Shown in pieces: positions 35,750 to 45,471 of a stretch of DNA of 64,000 bases. The notes under the pieces are model-generated. The model ran no database searches. It had not been told where the DNA came from and saw only the letters and a program-made list of their open reading frames with translations. Each line of letters starts with the position of its first letter. The first letter of the stretch is position 1. Made by a program: the position numbers and the translations under genes. The stretch comes from Niastella sp. OAS944 (GTDB taxonomy: Bacteria > Bacteroidota > Bacteroidia > Chitinophagales > Chitinophagaceae), in contig JANUBW010000009.1 in the NCBI GenBank assembly GCA_024809215.1, positions 248,001-312,000 of the forward strand, in the 5' to 3' direction.

Positions 35750-38700
35750 ATGAAGGAAATGCAAGCGATTGCTTTTAAAAAAATTATGCTGTCCATTCTG
35801 TTGCTTTTTGCTGTGCTGTCGGCGCATGCACAAAGCCGGGTAGTTACCGGAAAAGTTACTGCAGCTAAAACTGGTGAACCGTTGGCCGATGTAACGGTAA
35901 TGGTGAAACAAACCAATACGGCCGTTGCAACCAACAACGGTGGTGTGTTCTCCATTAAAGTAGATAATGATAATGACGTGCTGGTGGTTTCCTATGTAAA
36001 TTTTAAAACACAGGAAGTGGCGGTAAAAAATTTTGCTAATGTAAACGTTACGCTTGAGCCTGCCGACGGTTCGTTGGGTGAGGTTGTGGTGGTTGGTTAT
36101 GGTACGGTAAAGAAAACCGATGTTACCGGTTCGGTGGTTTCATTAAAAGCAAAAGACCTGAGCCCCGGCGCCAATGTAAACGTTGAACAAAGTCTCATTG
36201 GCCGCGCAGCCGGTGTACAGGTGTATCAAAAAAGTGGTGAACCGGGCAGCGCCATGAGCGTAAAGATCAGGGGCGCCAGTTCTATTACGGCAGGTAACGA
36301 TCCCCTGTATGTAATAGATGGAATGCCGGTGAACAACCTGTCGCCTGTAAGTGGCAGTGGTGCTGGTTTTGTGGCCACGCCCAATCCCCGCAATCCGTTA
36401 AATAGTTTGAACCCGGCCGATATTGAATCAATAGAAATATTGAAAGATGCGTCTGCTACCGCCATTTATGGTTCGCGCGGTTCAAACGGTGTGGTGATCA
36501 TTACCACAAAAAAAGGGACATCGGGCAGAATGAAGATTGGTTACAATGCCTATTATGGCTCGCAGGAAGTGGCCAATTCATTGGAGCTGCTTAATGGGGA
36601 ACAATATAAAGAAGTGTTGAATGCGATCATCGATGCTGGTGGCGGCGTGGCTACTGAACGAGTGACCAACGAACCTGTAAATACCAACTGGCAAAAGGAA
36701 TTGTATAGAAAAGCCAATGTACAAAGCCATGACCTGTCGTTCTCTGGTGGTCGTGATAATACCCGCTATTATGCATCACTTGGTTATTTTAACCAGCAGG
36801 GGGTGTTGTTGAACTCAGGTGTTAAACGCTATACCGCCCGGTTCAACCTCGACAACAGCGTGGCTAAAAAATATGCATTCGGTTTTAATGTAAATACCTC
36901 GTATATACATGACGATTACAATTCGGTTGGTCTTGGTATAAATGAGAACGGAAGTGCTTTATATGCCGCTATTAACTACGATCCTTCATACCCGGTATAC
37001 GATGCCAATGGTAATTATTACCGTTCACCATTCATGACCACTATGGACCATCCGCTGGCATTGATAAACGGCCAGTACGCTAACAGCGATGGGTTCAGAA
37101 CTTTTGGAACTATCTATGGCGAATATTTTATTATCCCGGAATTGTCGGTGAAGGTAAAAGGCGCCGGGGATGTAAACATCGTACAGCGAAATACCTGGTT
37201 AGATCCCAAAACAATTGCCGGTGGTTCGGTAAATGGTATTGCTACCATCAATACCGGTAATGTAAATTACTACATGGGCGAGGCCACGTTGAATTTTAAT
37301 AAAGAGTTTGGCAAAAACCATAGGGTGAATGCGGTGGCCGGTAGCACGTATGAACATTTTGGTTCCAACTCATTCGGCGGTAATGGTCGTGGTTATTCAC
37401 TGCCCGATCTTACGTACAATGCTATTGGTACCGGTACAAGCACCTTAAACCAAATTGGAAGTGGCCGGGCCTCAACAAAGATCATCTCTTACCTGGGCCG
37501 CGTTAATTATAGTTATCTCGATCGTTATTTGCTTACTGCCAGTATCAGGGCCGACGGGTCATCGAGGTTTGGTCCTAATAACCGCTTTGGATATTTCCCA
37601 TCAGTGGCGGTGGCCTGGAAGTTACAGGAAGAACAATTCCTGCATCATATTGATTTCATTGACGAGTTGAAGTTGCGTGCAAGCTATGGCGCTATTGGCA
37701 ACCAGAATATAGCCAACTATTTGTATATAACAACTTTCTCGGGCGGTGGCGATGCCGTTTTTGGCGGAAGCCGTTACAGTTCACTGGCGCCCTCACGGGT
37801 GGCCAATCCCGATCTGAAATGGGAAGCGGCGAAACAAGCTGATGTTGGTGTTGACTTCGCGCTTTTCAACAGAAGGTTAACGGGTTCTATTGAATATTAC
37901 GATCGTCGTACCTCCGATCTGTTGCTCGACCTGCCCGTGCCATTAAGTACAGGGTTTGGTACAAAAACACAGAATATTGGCGGAATGAAAAACACCGGTA
38001 TTGATGTAACACTGGCCGGTGACATCTTCCGCAGCGATAAAGGTTTTAACTGGAATATGGGCGTTGTGTTCTCTACTATAAAGAACCAGGTGACCAACCT
38101 GGGGCCGCTTGAACAGATCATTACCGGAACTGCCGGAAATATAAGCGGCGCCAGCATCATTAAACCCGGTGAATCATTAGGCTCATATTATGGTTATGAA
38201 GTGTTAGGTGTATGGCAAACCGGTGATGATTTTTCGGCTGCGCCTGCAGGCGTAAAACCCGGCGATCTGAAGTTTAAAGACGTGACGGCCGATAAAACCA
38301 TTAACGCCAGCGATCGTACTGTGCTGGGTAAATCAATACCCGATTTTACTTACGGTATTACCAACAACTTTGAATACAAACAATTATCATTATCGGTATT
38401 TATTGAAGGTTCGCAGGGCGCCGGCATCATCAACAACATGATGATAGATAGTTATTTTCCGGTAAGCTTTAGACGTAACAGACTGGCTGAACCTTACCTG
38501 AACCGTTGGACGCCCGATAACCCTACCAACAAATATCCTTCGTTTGTAAATCCTACTTCACAGGGGCAGCAATCTATCAATTCAAGAACAGTGGAAGATG
38601 CTTCCTATTTACGGATGCAATCAGTTCGGTTAGGGTATAATTTCAAGCTGAATACCAAAGTGGTAAGATCATTACAAGCTTATGTAACCGGTAACAACCT

Positions 38701-38830
38701 GTTCACCATAACAAAGTATAAAGGAGTTGATCCTGCTGTAAACGCCATTGGCGACGATATTCTGAAAATTGATTACAGTTCCTATCCAATGACCCGCACA
38801 TTTTTGATTGGTGTAAATGTTCAATTCTAA
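35750..38830 (+). CDS. SusC/RagA-family TonB-linked outer-membrane transporter
   Basis: This 1026-residue barrel imports oligosaccharides together with its SusD partner. After a signal peptide ending AHAQS, a carboxypeptidase-regulatory-like domain follows (VVTGKVTAAKTGEPLADVTV). The TonB box/plug start is VVVVGYGTVKKTDVTGSVV and the plug signature is DPLYVIDGMPVNN with IYGSRGSNGVVIITTKKG (about residues 185-255). The barrel contains RADGSSRFGPNNRFGYFPS and ends in LIGVNVQF, with the terminal aromatic residue needed for assembly. It lies 12 bp upstream of susD. Confidence 0.97.
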   Translation: MKEMQAIAFKKIMLSILLLFAVLSAHAQSRVVTGKVTAAKTGEPLADVTVMVKQTNTAVATNNGGVFSIKVDNDNDVLVVSYVNFKTQEVAVKNFANVNVTLEPADGSLGEVVVVGYGTVKKTDVTGSVVSLKAKDLSPGANVNVEQSLIGRAAGVQVYQKSGEPGSAMSVKIRGASSITAGNDPLYVIDGMPVNNLSPVSGSGAGFVATPNPRNPLNSLNPADIESIEILKDASATAIYGSRGSNGVVIITTKKGTSGRMKIGYNAYYGSQEVANSLELLNGEQYKEVLNAIIDAGGGVATERVTNEPVNTNWQKELYRKANVQSHDLSFSGGRDNTRYYASLGYFNQQGVLLNSGVKRYTARFNLDNSVAKKYAFGFNVNTSYIHDDYNSVGLGINENGSALYAAINYDPSYPVYDANGNYYRSPFMTTMDHPLALINGQYANSDGFRTFGTIYGEYFIIPELSVKVKGAGDVNIVQRNTWLDPKTIAGGSVNGIATINTGNVNYYMGEATLNFNKEFGKNHRVNAVAGSTYEHFGSNSFGGNGRGYSLPDLTYNAIGTGTSTLNQIGSGRASTKIISYLGRVNYSYLDRYLLTASIRADGSSRFGPNNRFGYFPSVAVAWKLQEEQFLHHIDFIDELKLRASYGAIGNQNIANYLYITTFSGGGDAVFGGSRYSSLAPSRVANPDLKWEAAKQADVGVDFALFNRRLTGSIEYYDRRTSDLLLDLPVPLSTGFGTKTQNIGGMKNTGIDVTLAGDIFRSDKGFNWNMGVVFSTIKNQVTNLGPLEQIITGTAGNISGASIIKPGESLGSYYGYEVLGVWQTGDDFSAAPAGVKPGDLKFKDVTADKTINASDRTVLGKSIPDFTYGITNNFEYKQLSLSVFIEGSQGAGIINNMMIDSYFPVSFRRNRLAEPYLNRWTPDNPTNKYPSFVNPTSQGQQSINSRTVEDASYLRMQSVRLGYNFKLNTKVVRSLQAYVTGNNLFTITKYKGVDPAVNAIGDDILKIDYSSYPMTRTFLIGVNVQF

Positions 38831-38841
38831 AAAAAGGCTTT

Positions 38842-40305
38842 ATGAATAAAAATATTATACTGGCATCTATTATAAGTGTGTTGTTCTTTCAAACTGCCTG
38901 TGAAAAGGCATTGGAAGTAACACCACCCGGCGAGCTGGCCCCTGGTAATGTATTGACCACTGAAAATGGTATCAGGGCGGTGTTGTTCTCGTCTTATTCG
39001 TTTATGCAGAACCCTACACCCTCGCGTTTCCTTATTAATAATTCTGAAGTAACCACAGATATTGGCTTCAATAGCGGCGGTACGGAATTCCTTACACTTA
39101 CCCAATTGATCAATTTTACCTGGGATGCCACCCTGGGTACACTGCAGGCAGATGTATGGGCGCCCAATTATCGCAGCATTCGCGATGCCAATATTGTACT
39201 CGAAAATATTTCGAACGTTAAAGCCGCTGATGAAAAGAAGAATATGTATGCAGCTGAAGCAAGGTTTTTAAGAGCGTTCGCCTATGAATTACTGTATAAA
39301 TGGTTTGGCCCCGTTCCATTACGCACTACCAGTGCTTCGGAACCTGTACTGGCAAGAGCAACCGATGAAGAAATGCGGGCGTTCATTGAATCGGAATTGC
39401 TGGCTTCAATTACCGACCTGCCCGATCCCGGAAAAGAAGAAGCATTTAGCAGGGTGAACAAAGGCGTGGCGTGGAGCACGCTGGCAAAATATTATCTCAA
39501 TACAAAACAATGGCAAAAGGCGGCCGATGCCTGCCAGCAGGTAATGAATTTTAATTATTACCAGTTGTATCCGCAGTACCAGAACATGTTCAGGGTAGAA
39601 AATGAAGGCAATAAAGAAATGATCCTGGTACAACCCTGTCGCAATGAAGTGAACTTTGGTAACTGGTATACTGCCGGGGCATTACCGCAGAATTTTAAAT
39701 CAACTGCGCAGATCCCGGAATATGTGTGGACGTCAACCATGGCAAATTTTGCAACCATGTACAGGATGCGTTCTGCATTTACCAACACCTTCGATGTTAC
39801 CAATGATAAAAGAGCGGTATTGCTTATACGCAGTTATGTAAATACAAGCGGCGTAACGGTGAATCTTTTGGCAACGGCCGATAATGTACGCAGTTTGAAA
39901 TATTGGGATAACAATACGGTAGGTAATCATAGCGGTAATGATGTACCGGTATTGCGTTATGCCGATATCTTACTGACAAGGGCTGAGGCATTGAATGAAT
40001 TAAACGGCCCCGCCCAGCAGGCCCTTGACCTTATAAACCAGGTTAGAACAAGAGCGGGTATTGCCAACCTTACACTTGCTGTTGCTACCAGCAAAGAGGT
40101 ATTGCGCGATCTTATCTTACGCGAACGCGGCTGGGAGTTTTACAGCGAAGGCAAAAGAAGGGAAGACCTGTTGCGCCACGATAAATTTATTTCACTGGCC
40201 AAAGCAAGAGGTATAACTGCAGCTGCCGATAAACACAAATTGTTTCCCATTCCCCAAACCGAAATTGATGCCAACACTGCCTGCAAGCAGAACGACGGCT
40301 ATTGA
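38842..40305 (+). CDS. SusD/RagB-family surface glycan-binding lipoprotein
   Basis: SusD proteins form the lid over the SusC barrel and bind glycan at the cell surface. The lipobox precedes C20 (FFQTACEKAL), followed by LEVTPPGEL. Tetratricopeptide-type helices include AAEARFLRAFAYELLYKWFG and VNKGVAWSTLAKYYLNTKQW. The C-terminal conserved segment VLRYADILLTRAEALNEL, NQVRTRAGI and RERGWEFYSEGKRREDLLRH are strong family marks. It pairs with the susC gene just upstream. Confidence 0.97.
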   Translation: MNKNIILASIISVLFFQTACEKALEVTPPGELAPGNVLTTENGIRAVLFSSYSFMQNPTPSRFLINNSEVTTDIGFNSGGTEFLTLTQLINFTWDATLGTLQADVWAPNYRSIRDANIVLENISNVKAADEKKNMYAAEARFLRAFAYELLYKWFGPVPLRTTSASEPVLARATDEEMRAFIESELLASITDLPDPGKEEAFSRVNKGVAWSTLAKYYLNTKQWQKAADACQQVMNFNYYQLYPQYQNMFRVENEGNKEMILVQPCRNEVNFGNWYTAGALPQNFKSTAQIPEYVWTSTMANFATMYRMRSAFTNTFDVTNDKRAVLLIRSYVNTSGVTVNLLATADNVRSLKYWDNNTVGNHSGNDVPVLRYADILLTRAEALNELNGPAQQALDLINQVRTRAGIANLTLAVATSKEVLRDLILRERGWEFYSEGKRREDLLRHDKFISLAKARGITAAADKHKLFPIPQTEIDANTACKQNDGY

Positions 40306-40321
40306 TTATAATAAACAATGA

Positions 40322-41506
40322 ATGAATAAACCTATTATGAAAAGAGGACGCCTGGCGTTGATGGCTTGCCTGTTGATAACATCCTTTCATTCCCGTGCCC
40401 AAACAAATACACCGGCGTACAGCGATCCCGTGGCGCCGGTAGGCGATAAAATATTAACGGTACCGGCCGCTGTAACACCTGTTATGGACCACTGGATGCG
40501 CGATACCTATGTAATGAATGGTCCCGATGGATATTATTATATGACCGGCACCACGGCAACACCGGGCCGGGTTTTTAAAACAGGGGTGGTGCATTGCTGG
40601 GATTATAACGATGGCCTGTATATGTGGCGATCGAAAGATCTGAAGCAATGGGAACCACTGGGGCTTATCTGGGGTTTCGACCGTGACGGAGCAAACTGGC
40701 AAAAGAAAGGCCGGCCGGTAAAACCGGGTACCTTATCGTTGAATAAAGATCCGCTCGATTCAATGTACCGCGCACTGTGGGCGCCGGAATTACACTATAT
40801 AAAAAGCAAAAAGAAATGGCTGCTTATTGCCTGTGTAAATGGCGGCATGGGTTCGTTTGTGCTCGAAAGCACAACGGGCAAACCGGAAGGTCCCTACAGG
40901 AATATTGCAGGTAACAAGGAAAAGGCGATCTTCAATAATATCGATCTGAGCCTTTTTGAAGACGATAACGGCGAAGTGTATCTGGTTGGGCATAATCATT
41001 ATATTGCTAAAATGAATAAGGACCTTAGCGATATTGCCGAACCCTTTAAACTGCTGCAGGAAACGCCTTATAGTTCCGATCCCTATATTGAAGGTGTTTT
41101 TATAACCAAACACAATGGAAAGTACCAGCTGTTGCAAACTGTTTGGTCAATTGCCAAACCCAATGGCCTTTACACCTATTTACGCGACGATCGAAAAGAC
41201 ACCAGCGCATTGTATAGTTATGATGTGGTAGTGGCCGAAAGCGATCATGTATATGGGCCCTACGGTCCGCGTTATGCGGCTATTTTACAGGGCGGGCATA
41301 ATAATGTCTTTAAAGATAAAACGGGCAACTGGTGGTCTACCACGTTCTTTAATCCCCGAGGTTTTATGGGTACAAAGTTTTCGGTTACCTGCCGGCCCGG
41401 ACTGGTTCCTGTAAAATGGGTAAAGGGTAAATTGCAACCCGATCATCAACGTGCCGCTACATTTTATGCCGGTTCCGGTTCAACACCATCAAATACTACC
41501 AAATGA
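40322..41506 (+). CDS. GH43-like five-bladed beta-propeller glycosidase
   Basis: The protein has a signal peptide (LALMACLLITSFHSRAQ). The propeller begins with MRDTYVMNGPDGYYYMTGTT, where the Asp fits the general base. LYMWRSKDLKQWEPLG, ALWAPELHYIKSKKKWLL and SDPYIEGVFITKHNGKYQLL (with the Glu in the acid position) are typical of GH43 and related families (arabinofuranosidase or xylosidase type). ATG 40322 is given; ATG 40337 (MKRGRLAL) would give a more standard signal peptide. The stop overlaps the next start codon by four bases (ATGA), so the two enzymes are translationally coupled. Confidence 0.85.
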   Translation: MNKPIMKRGRLALMACLLITSFHSRAQTNTPAYSDPVAPVGDKILTVPAAVTPVMDHWMRDTYVMNGPDGYYYMTGTTATPGRVFKTGVVHCWDYNDGLYMWRSKDLKQWEPLGLIWGFDRDGANWQKKGRPVKPGTLSLNKDPLDSMYRALWAPELHYIKSKKKWLLIACVNGGMGSFVLESTTGKPEGPYRNIAGNKEKAIFNNIDLSLFEDDNGEVYLVGHNHYIAKMNKDLSDIAEPFKLLQETPYSSDPYIEGVFITKHNGKYQLLQTVWSIAKPNGLYTYLRDDRKDTSALYSYDVVVAESDHVYGPYGPRYAAILQGGHNNVFKDKTGNWWSTTFFNPRGFMGTKFSVTCRPGLVPVKWVKGKLQPDHQRAATFYAGSGSTPSNTTK

Positions 41507-42660
41507 ACAAACTGATCATTGCTTTGCTGTTATTGGCCGGTATACCTGTGGCCGCACAGGAAATTGGCGCCAACTTTAATCACGATCCTGAGATCATTGA
41601 TTTTTCTTATTTGAAAAAAACACCGGTTGAATGGATCCGCACAACGCCTTATGTTTTTCAATATATAAACGGCGCCAAAAACGCCGCAACCGAACCCGGT
41701 CTTGCTAAAGTGATAGAAGCTAAAAAGCAGGGCTATAAAGTGGCCTTTGGTTTCAGATGGGATTTCAGAAAGTTCAACCTGAACATTCCCGTGCCGGGTT
41801 CTGCGGAGGAAAAGAAGTATTTTGAGGTAGCAACAAGTATTCTCGACAGGCTAGGGGCTTATATCGATATCTTTAAGTTGGGAAATGAGCCTAACCTCGA
41901 AACAAAAGAAGAAGACCTGCAGAAGAACAGCGAGGGCATAGTGCCGCTGGTGCGTTTTACCGAGCGTTTATTGAATGAGGTGGTAGAACCCTGGTATGCA
42001 AAACATACAAACGTAAAACGCCCCGATGTGTATGTAGGTTCATTGCCCCGGTTGTTTATGAAAGACGAACAACAAAAGCCGGGTGTACGCGGTCTTATTG
42101 AGCTGGCTCAAAATAAAAAGCAAATAAAAGGGCTTTCGGTACACCTGCATATTGCCGATTCGGTTGAAATGGAAGATGCCTTTAAGTTTGCAAGATCAAT
42201 AATGCCGGCGAAGCCCATTATCATTCCGGAGTATTCTTTGTTCAGGTTATACAATAAGCATAATACAGACCAGTTGGGCGATTCACCGGAAGGTATTGCA
42301 TTTGCAAAGAAGTTTGGTTATGCACCGGAGATGAAGTTGTACGAATGGTACAGCAAGGCAAACAGTGAGCAGGTTAGTGCTGAGGAATGGAAAGCGATGT
42401 TCGACTCGAGAAAATGGTTCCCGCAACATTTTATGCTTACGTATTACCGGTATTTTCAAAAGTATGGTGTAGTGCTGGCAACCTATGGGTATGTAAGCCA
42501 GGATGCGCCGCAGCACATGCGCCCCGATTCGCCCACCTGGTTTATTAATCCCATTTTCCCTTTCAAAAGTTTAAAGACCCAGGCTGATGGGGTGCATACT
42601 GCTAACCCATTGTGGTTTGATGATTTTGTTACCATTGTTAAGAAGGGAAGTAAGAAGTAG
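41503..42660 (+). CDS. Secreted glycoside-hydrolase-like protein, clan GH-A type (paralogue 2)
   Basis: The signal peptide is LIIALLLLAGIPVAAQ. Candidate catalytic residues are E129 in KLGNEPNL and E243 in IIIPEYSLFRLY. IGANFNHDPEIIDF at strand 1 and GLSVHLHIADS at strand 6 parallel the protein at 34441, so the two are diverged members of one family. Unlike paralogue 1 it is not a lipoprotein. Its start overlaps the GH43 stop (ATGA). The last codons and the TAG stop (KGSKK-stop) are made by a copy of the GAAGTAAGAAGTAGGA repeat, so the natural C-terminus may have been replaced. Numbered family unknown to me. Confidence 0.75.
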   Translation: MNKLIIALLLLAGIPVAAQEIGANFNHDPEIIDFSYLKKTPVEWIRTTPYVFQYINGAKNAATEPGLAKVIEAKKQGYKVAFGFRWDFRKFNLNIPVPGSAEEKKYFEVATSILDRLGAYIDIFKLGNEPNLETKEEDLQKNSEGIVPLVRFTERLLNEVVEPWYAKHTNVKRPDVYVGSLPRLFMKDEQQKPGVRGLIELAQNKKQIKGLSVHLHIADSVEMEDAFKFARSIMPAKPIIIPEYSLFRLYNKHNTDQLGDSPEGIAFAKKFGYAPEMKLYEWYSKANSEQVSAEEWKAMFDSRKWFPQHFMLTYYRYFQKYGVVLATYGYVSQDAPQHMRPDSPTWFINPIFPFKSLKTQADGVHTANPLWFDDFVTIVKKGSKK

Positions 42661-42663
42661 GAA
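42647..42663 (+). repeat. GAAGTAAGAAGTAGGA-family repeat overlapping the stop codon
   Basis: GAAGTAAGAAGTAGGAA matches the sequence at 14193 and 22314. It encodes the last residues (S-K-K) and the stop of the clan GH-A-like gene. Confidence 0.8.
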
Positions 42664-42765
42664 AGAAATTTTGGGATTTCGGAATTTCGGGATTTTGAGA
42701 TTTGTCGCAAGGCTCAAAGTGAAAGAAATCTCAAAATCCCTAAATCTCAAAATCAGAAATTAACT
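42664..42765. repeat. Inverted repeat with GGGATTTTGAGATTT motif
   Basis: TTTTGGGATTTCGGAATTTC and GGGATTTTGAGATTT on the left face AAATCTCAAAATCCC and AAATCTCAAAATCAG on the right. GGGATTTTGAGATTT and AAATCTCAAAATCCC are perfect 15-bp complements. It occupies the gap before the second sulfatase gene and could act as an mRNA stability or attenuation element. Confidence 0.75.
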
Positions 42766-42769
42766 TCGT

Positions 42770-44302
42770 ATGCTATATAAAAACATTATATGTCTCCTGA
42801 GTATTCTATGCATCCTCACTGGGTGCAGGGACCAAAAGAAGGCGACCACCACCAAACCCAACATCATCATCATTTACATCGATGACCTGGGTTATGGCGA
42901 TGTAAGTTGTTATGGCGCTACGAAAGTGCAAACACCTAATGTTGACCGGCTTGCACAAAACGGCTTGAAGTTTACCGATGCGCATTGCACTGCCGCCACC
43001 TGCACGCCTTCACGATTCTCCCTTTTAACGGGTATGTATGCATTCAGGAACAATGCTGCCATTCTACCCGGTGATGCACCTTTGTTGATTCCACAGGGCA
43101 TAGAAACCCTGCCCTCGATGTTGCAAAAAAGGGGGTATACCACGGCGGTAGTGGGCAAATGGCATTTAGGTATGGGCATCGGTACTATCGACTGGAACAA
43201 ACCGATAAGCCCCGGCCCGTTGGAAACGGGGTTCAATTATTCATTTGTTATACCTGCCACGGTAGACAGGGTGCCTTGTGTATATGTAGAAGGGCACAAC
43301 GTATATAATGCAGACACTACTGATCCCATATATGTAAGTTATAAGGAAAAGATAGGCGAGGAGCCAACGGGATTGAGCAACCCCGGGTTGCTAAAGATGA
43401 AAGCCGATACGCAGCACAGCAATACCATTATAAATGGCATCAGTCGCATTGGGTATATGACCGGCGGCAAAAAAGCAAGATGGCGCGATGAAGATATGGC
43501 CGATGTGTTCACTGCAAAGGCCAAAGAATTTATCAATAATAATAAGAACAATCCTTTCTTTTTATACCTGGCCCTTACCGATATACATGTGCCCCGCACA
43601 CCCCATGAACGTTTTTTGGGTAAGAACGCTATGGGCCGGCGCGGCGACGTAATTCTTGAAATGGATTGGGTAACCGGCGCCATTACCAAAGAGATTGAAC
43701 GATTGGGAATCGATAAGAACACCCTCATCATTTTTTCAAGTGATAATGGACCCGTACTCGATGATGGGTATAGCGATGAAGCCATAGAAAAGGCCGGCGG
43801 GCATTTACCTGCCGGTGATTTTCGCGGTGGTAAATACAGTGCCTTTGAAGCCGGTACCCGCGTACCTACTATCGCGTATTGGCCGGGTACAATAAAACCG
43901 GGCATCTCCAACGCTTTAATGTCGCAGGTTGACTGGATGGCCTCGCTTGCTACATTGACCGGTGAACCGTTAACCGGAAATGCAGGCCCGGATAGTAAAA
44001 ATGTATTGCCGGTATTGTTAGGCGCTGCCAACACCAAACCGGAATATATGCTGGAAGAATCGTTCACCCTTTCCATTCGGTACGGTAACTGGAAATACAT
44101 TGCACCGCAGGCCAAAGGCACGCCCGATTGGTTAAAAAATAAAAAGATAGAAAGCGGGTTGCAACAGCAGCCGCAGTTGTATGACCTGCAAAGCGACCCA
44201 GGCGAAAAAAATAATGTGGCCGCTCAGCATGCTGAAATAGTACAACAGCTTCAAACCGCATTAAAGGATATACAATCAGCAACAAATTCAAAAGGCAGAT
44301 AA
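42770..44302 (+). CDS. Sulfatase lipoprotein (S1 type)
   Basis: The lipobox is LTGC (LSILCILTGCRDQKK), so it is probably surface or periplasm anchored. IIIIYIDDLGYGDVSCYGA holds the first metal Asp pair. The formylglycine motif is C78-T-P-S-R82 in AATCTPSRFSLLTGMY. KWHLGMG and IIFSSDNGPVLDDGY give the Lys-x-His and Asp-Asn pairs. DFRGGKYSAFEAGTRVPTIA is typical of S1 glycan sulfatases. It is one of two sulfatases in the locus and the two are clearly different subfamilies. It is flanked by the GH-A-like and GH5-like genes in the same direction; the next gene starts 14 bp after its stop. Confidence 0.95.
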   Translation: MLYKNIICLLSILCILTGCRDQKKATTTKPNIIIIYIDDLGYGDVSCYGATKVQTPNVDRLAQNGLKFTDAHCTAATCTPSRFSLLTGMYAFRNNAAILPGDAPLLIPQGIETLPSMLQKRGYTTAVVGKWHLGMGIGTIDWNKPISPGPLETGFNYSFVIPATVDRVPCVYVEGHNVYNADTTDPIYVSYKEKIGEEPTGLSNPGLLKMKADTQHSNTIINGISRIGYMTGGKKARWRDEDMADVFTAKAKEFINNNKNNPFFLYLALTDIHVPRTPHERFLGKNAMGRRGDVILEMDWVTGAITKEIERLGIDKNTLIIFSSDNGPVLDDGYSDEAIEKAGGHLPAGDFRGGKYSAFEAGTRVPTIAYWPGTIKPGISNALMSQVDWMASLATLTGEPLTGNAGPDSKNVLPVLLGAANTKPEYMLEESFTLSIRYGNWKYIAPQAKGTPDWLKNKKIESGLQQQPQLYDLQSDPGEKNNVAAQHAEIVQQLQTALKDIQSATNSKGR

Positions 44303-44316
44303 AAATCAGGTAAACT

Positions 44317-45396
44317 ATGCTTACATGTAAACGTATTTTGTGGGTAGCATTCTTATGTTTTATTATAGTACGATCACAGGCGCAAACAGCCGCACCACGC
44401 TGGACGGAACAAAAGGCCAATGAATGGTATGCAAAACAAGGCTGGTTGCGTGGCTGTAATTATCAACCGGCAACGGCCATTAATCAGTTGGAAATGTTTC
44501 AGCCCGAAACATTCGATACCGCCACTATCAACAAAGAACTGGGTTGGGCAGAAGCGCTTGGTCTTAATGTAATGCGCGTATACCTGCACCATTTATTATG
44601 GACGGCCGATAAAGAAGGCTTCAAAAAAAGGCTCGATACTTATTTAAGCATTAGTACTAAGCATGGTATTAAAACCCTGTTTGTGATCTTCGACGATTGC
44701 TGGAATGATACCGCCTGGGTTGGCAAACAACCAGACCCCAAACCCGGCATCCATAACTCAGGCTGGGTGCGCGACCCCGGTACCATGGTGTATCGTTACC
44801 CAGATACTATTAAAGTGTTGGAAGCATATGTAAAGGACCTGCTCACCACCTTTAAGAACGACTCGCGTATTTTGTTGTGGGACCTGTACAATGAACCGGG
44901 TAATAACAAACAGTTCAATAAAAGCATGCCGTTACTACAAAAGGTATTTCAGTGGGCGCGTGAAGTAAATCCATCGCAACCGGTATCGGCAGGTTTATGG
45001 AGTGAGAACGCGAATTTCAGGGAGTTGAATAAATTCCAGCTTGAAAATTCAGATGTAATAACCTATCACAATTATAATTATATAGACCATCATCAAAATG
45101 CTATCGATACCCTGCGCAAATTTAAACGCCCGTTAATTTGTACCGAATATATGGCGCGTCGTAATGCCAGTGTATTTCAAACGATAATGACTATGCTGAA
45201 GAAAGAAAAGGTAGGGGCTATTAACTGGGGATTTGTAAGTGGTAAAACCAATACCATTTTTGCCTGGGATACCCCGCTTCCAAACATGAAAGAACCACCG
45301 CTTTGGTTCCACGATATACTTAGACAGGACGGTACTCCTTTTAGTAAAGATGAGGTAAGAGTAATTAAAGAATTGACCGATAAATCAAAGAAATAA
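44317..45396 (+). CDS. GH5-like glycoside hydrolase (clan GH-A)
   Basis: The signal peptide ends IIVRSQAQ. AKQGWLRGCNYQPATAINQL and GWAEALGLNVMRVYLHHLLW form the start of the barrel. Catalytic candidates are E193 in LLWDLYNEPGNNK (acid/base) and E277 in LICTEYMARR (nucleophile). INWGFVSGKTNTIFAWD near the end is a substrate-site strand. The sequence belongs to the Bacteroidota group often labelled cellulase-like or 1,4-beta-xylanase, but activity has not been settled by sequence. It closes the first operon of the locus; a strong terminator follows. Confidence 0.88.
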   Translation: MLTCKRILWVAFLCFIIVRSQAQTAAPRWTEQKANEWYAKQGWLRGCNYQPATAINQLEMFQPETFDTATINKELGWAEALGLNVMRVYLHHLLWTADKEGFKKRLDTYLSISTKHGIKTLFVIFDDCWNDTAWVGKQPDPKPGIHNSGWVRDPGTMVYRYPDTIKVLEAYVKDLLTTFKNDSRILLWDLYNEPGNNKQFNKSMPLLQKVFQWAREVNPSQPVSAGLWSENANFRELNKFQLENSDVITYHNYNYIDHHQNAIDTLRKFKRPLICTEYMARRNASVFQTIMTMLKKEKVGAINWGFVSGKTNTIFAWDTPLPNMKEPPLWFHDILRQDGTPFSKDEVRVIKELTDKSKK

Positions 45397-45428
45397 ATGA
45401 GCTAAAATACTAACAGCTGTTTTTTAGC

Positions 45429-45471
45429 GCAAAAGGAGCATCCTGAAAAAGGTGCTCCTTTTGCGTTTTTA
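45429..45471 (+). terminator. Strong terminator at the end of the first susCD operon
   Basis: A perfect 13-bp stem, CGCAAAAGGAGCA with TGCTCCTTTTGCG, is followed by TTTTT (45467-45471). It is 33 bp after the GH5-like stop codon. Confidence 0.92.

Noticed and set aside
43339-44121. 260-codon minus-strand frame inside the second sulfatase gene
   Set aside because: It is antisense to a well-conserved sulfatase coding sequence and has no recognisable domain.
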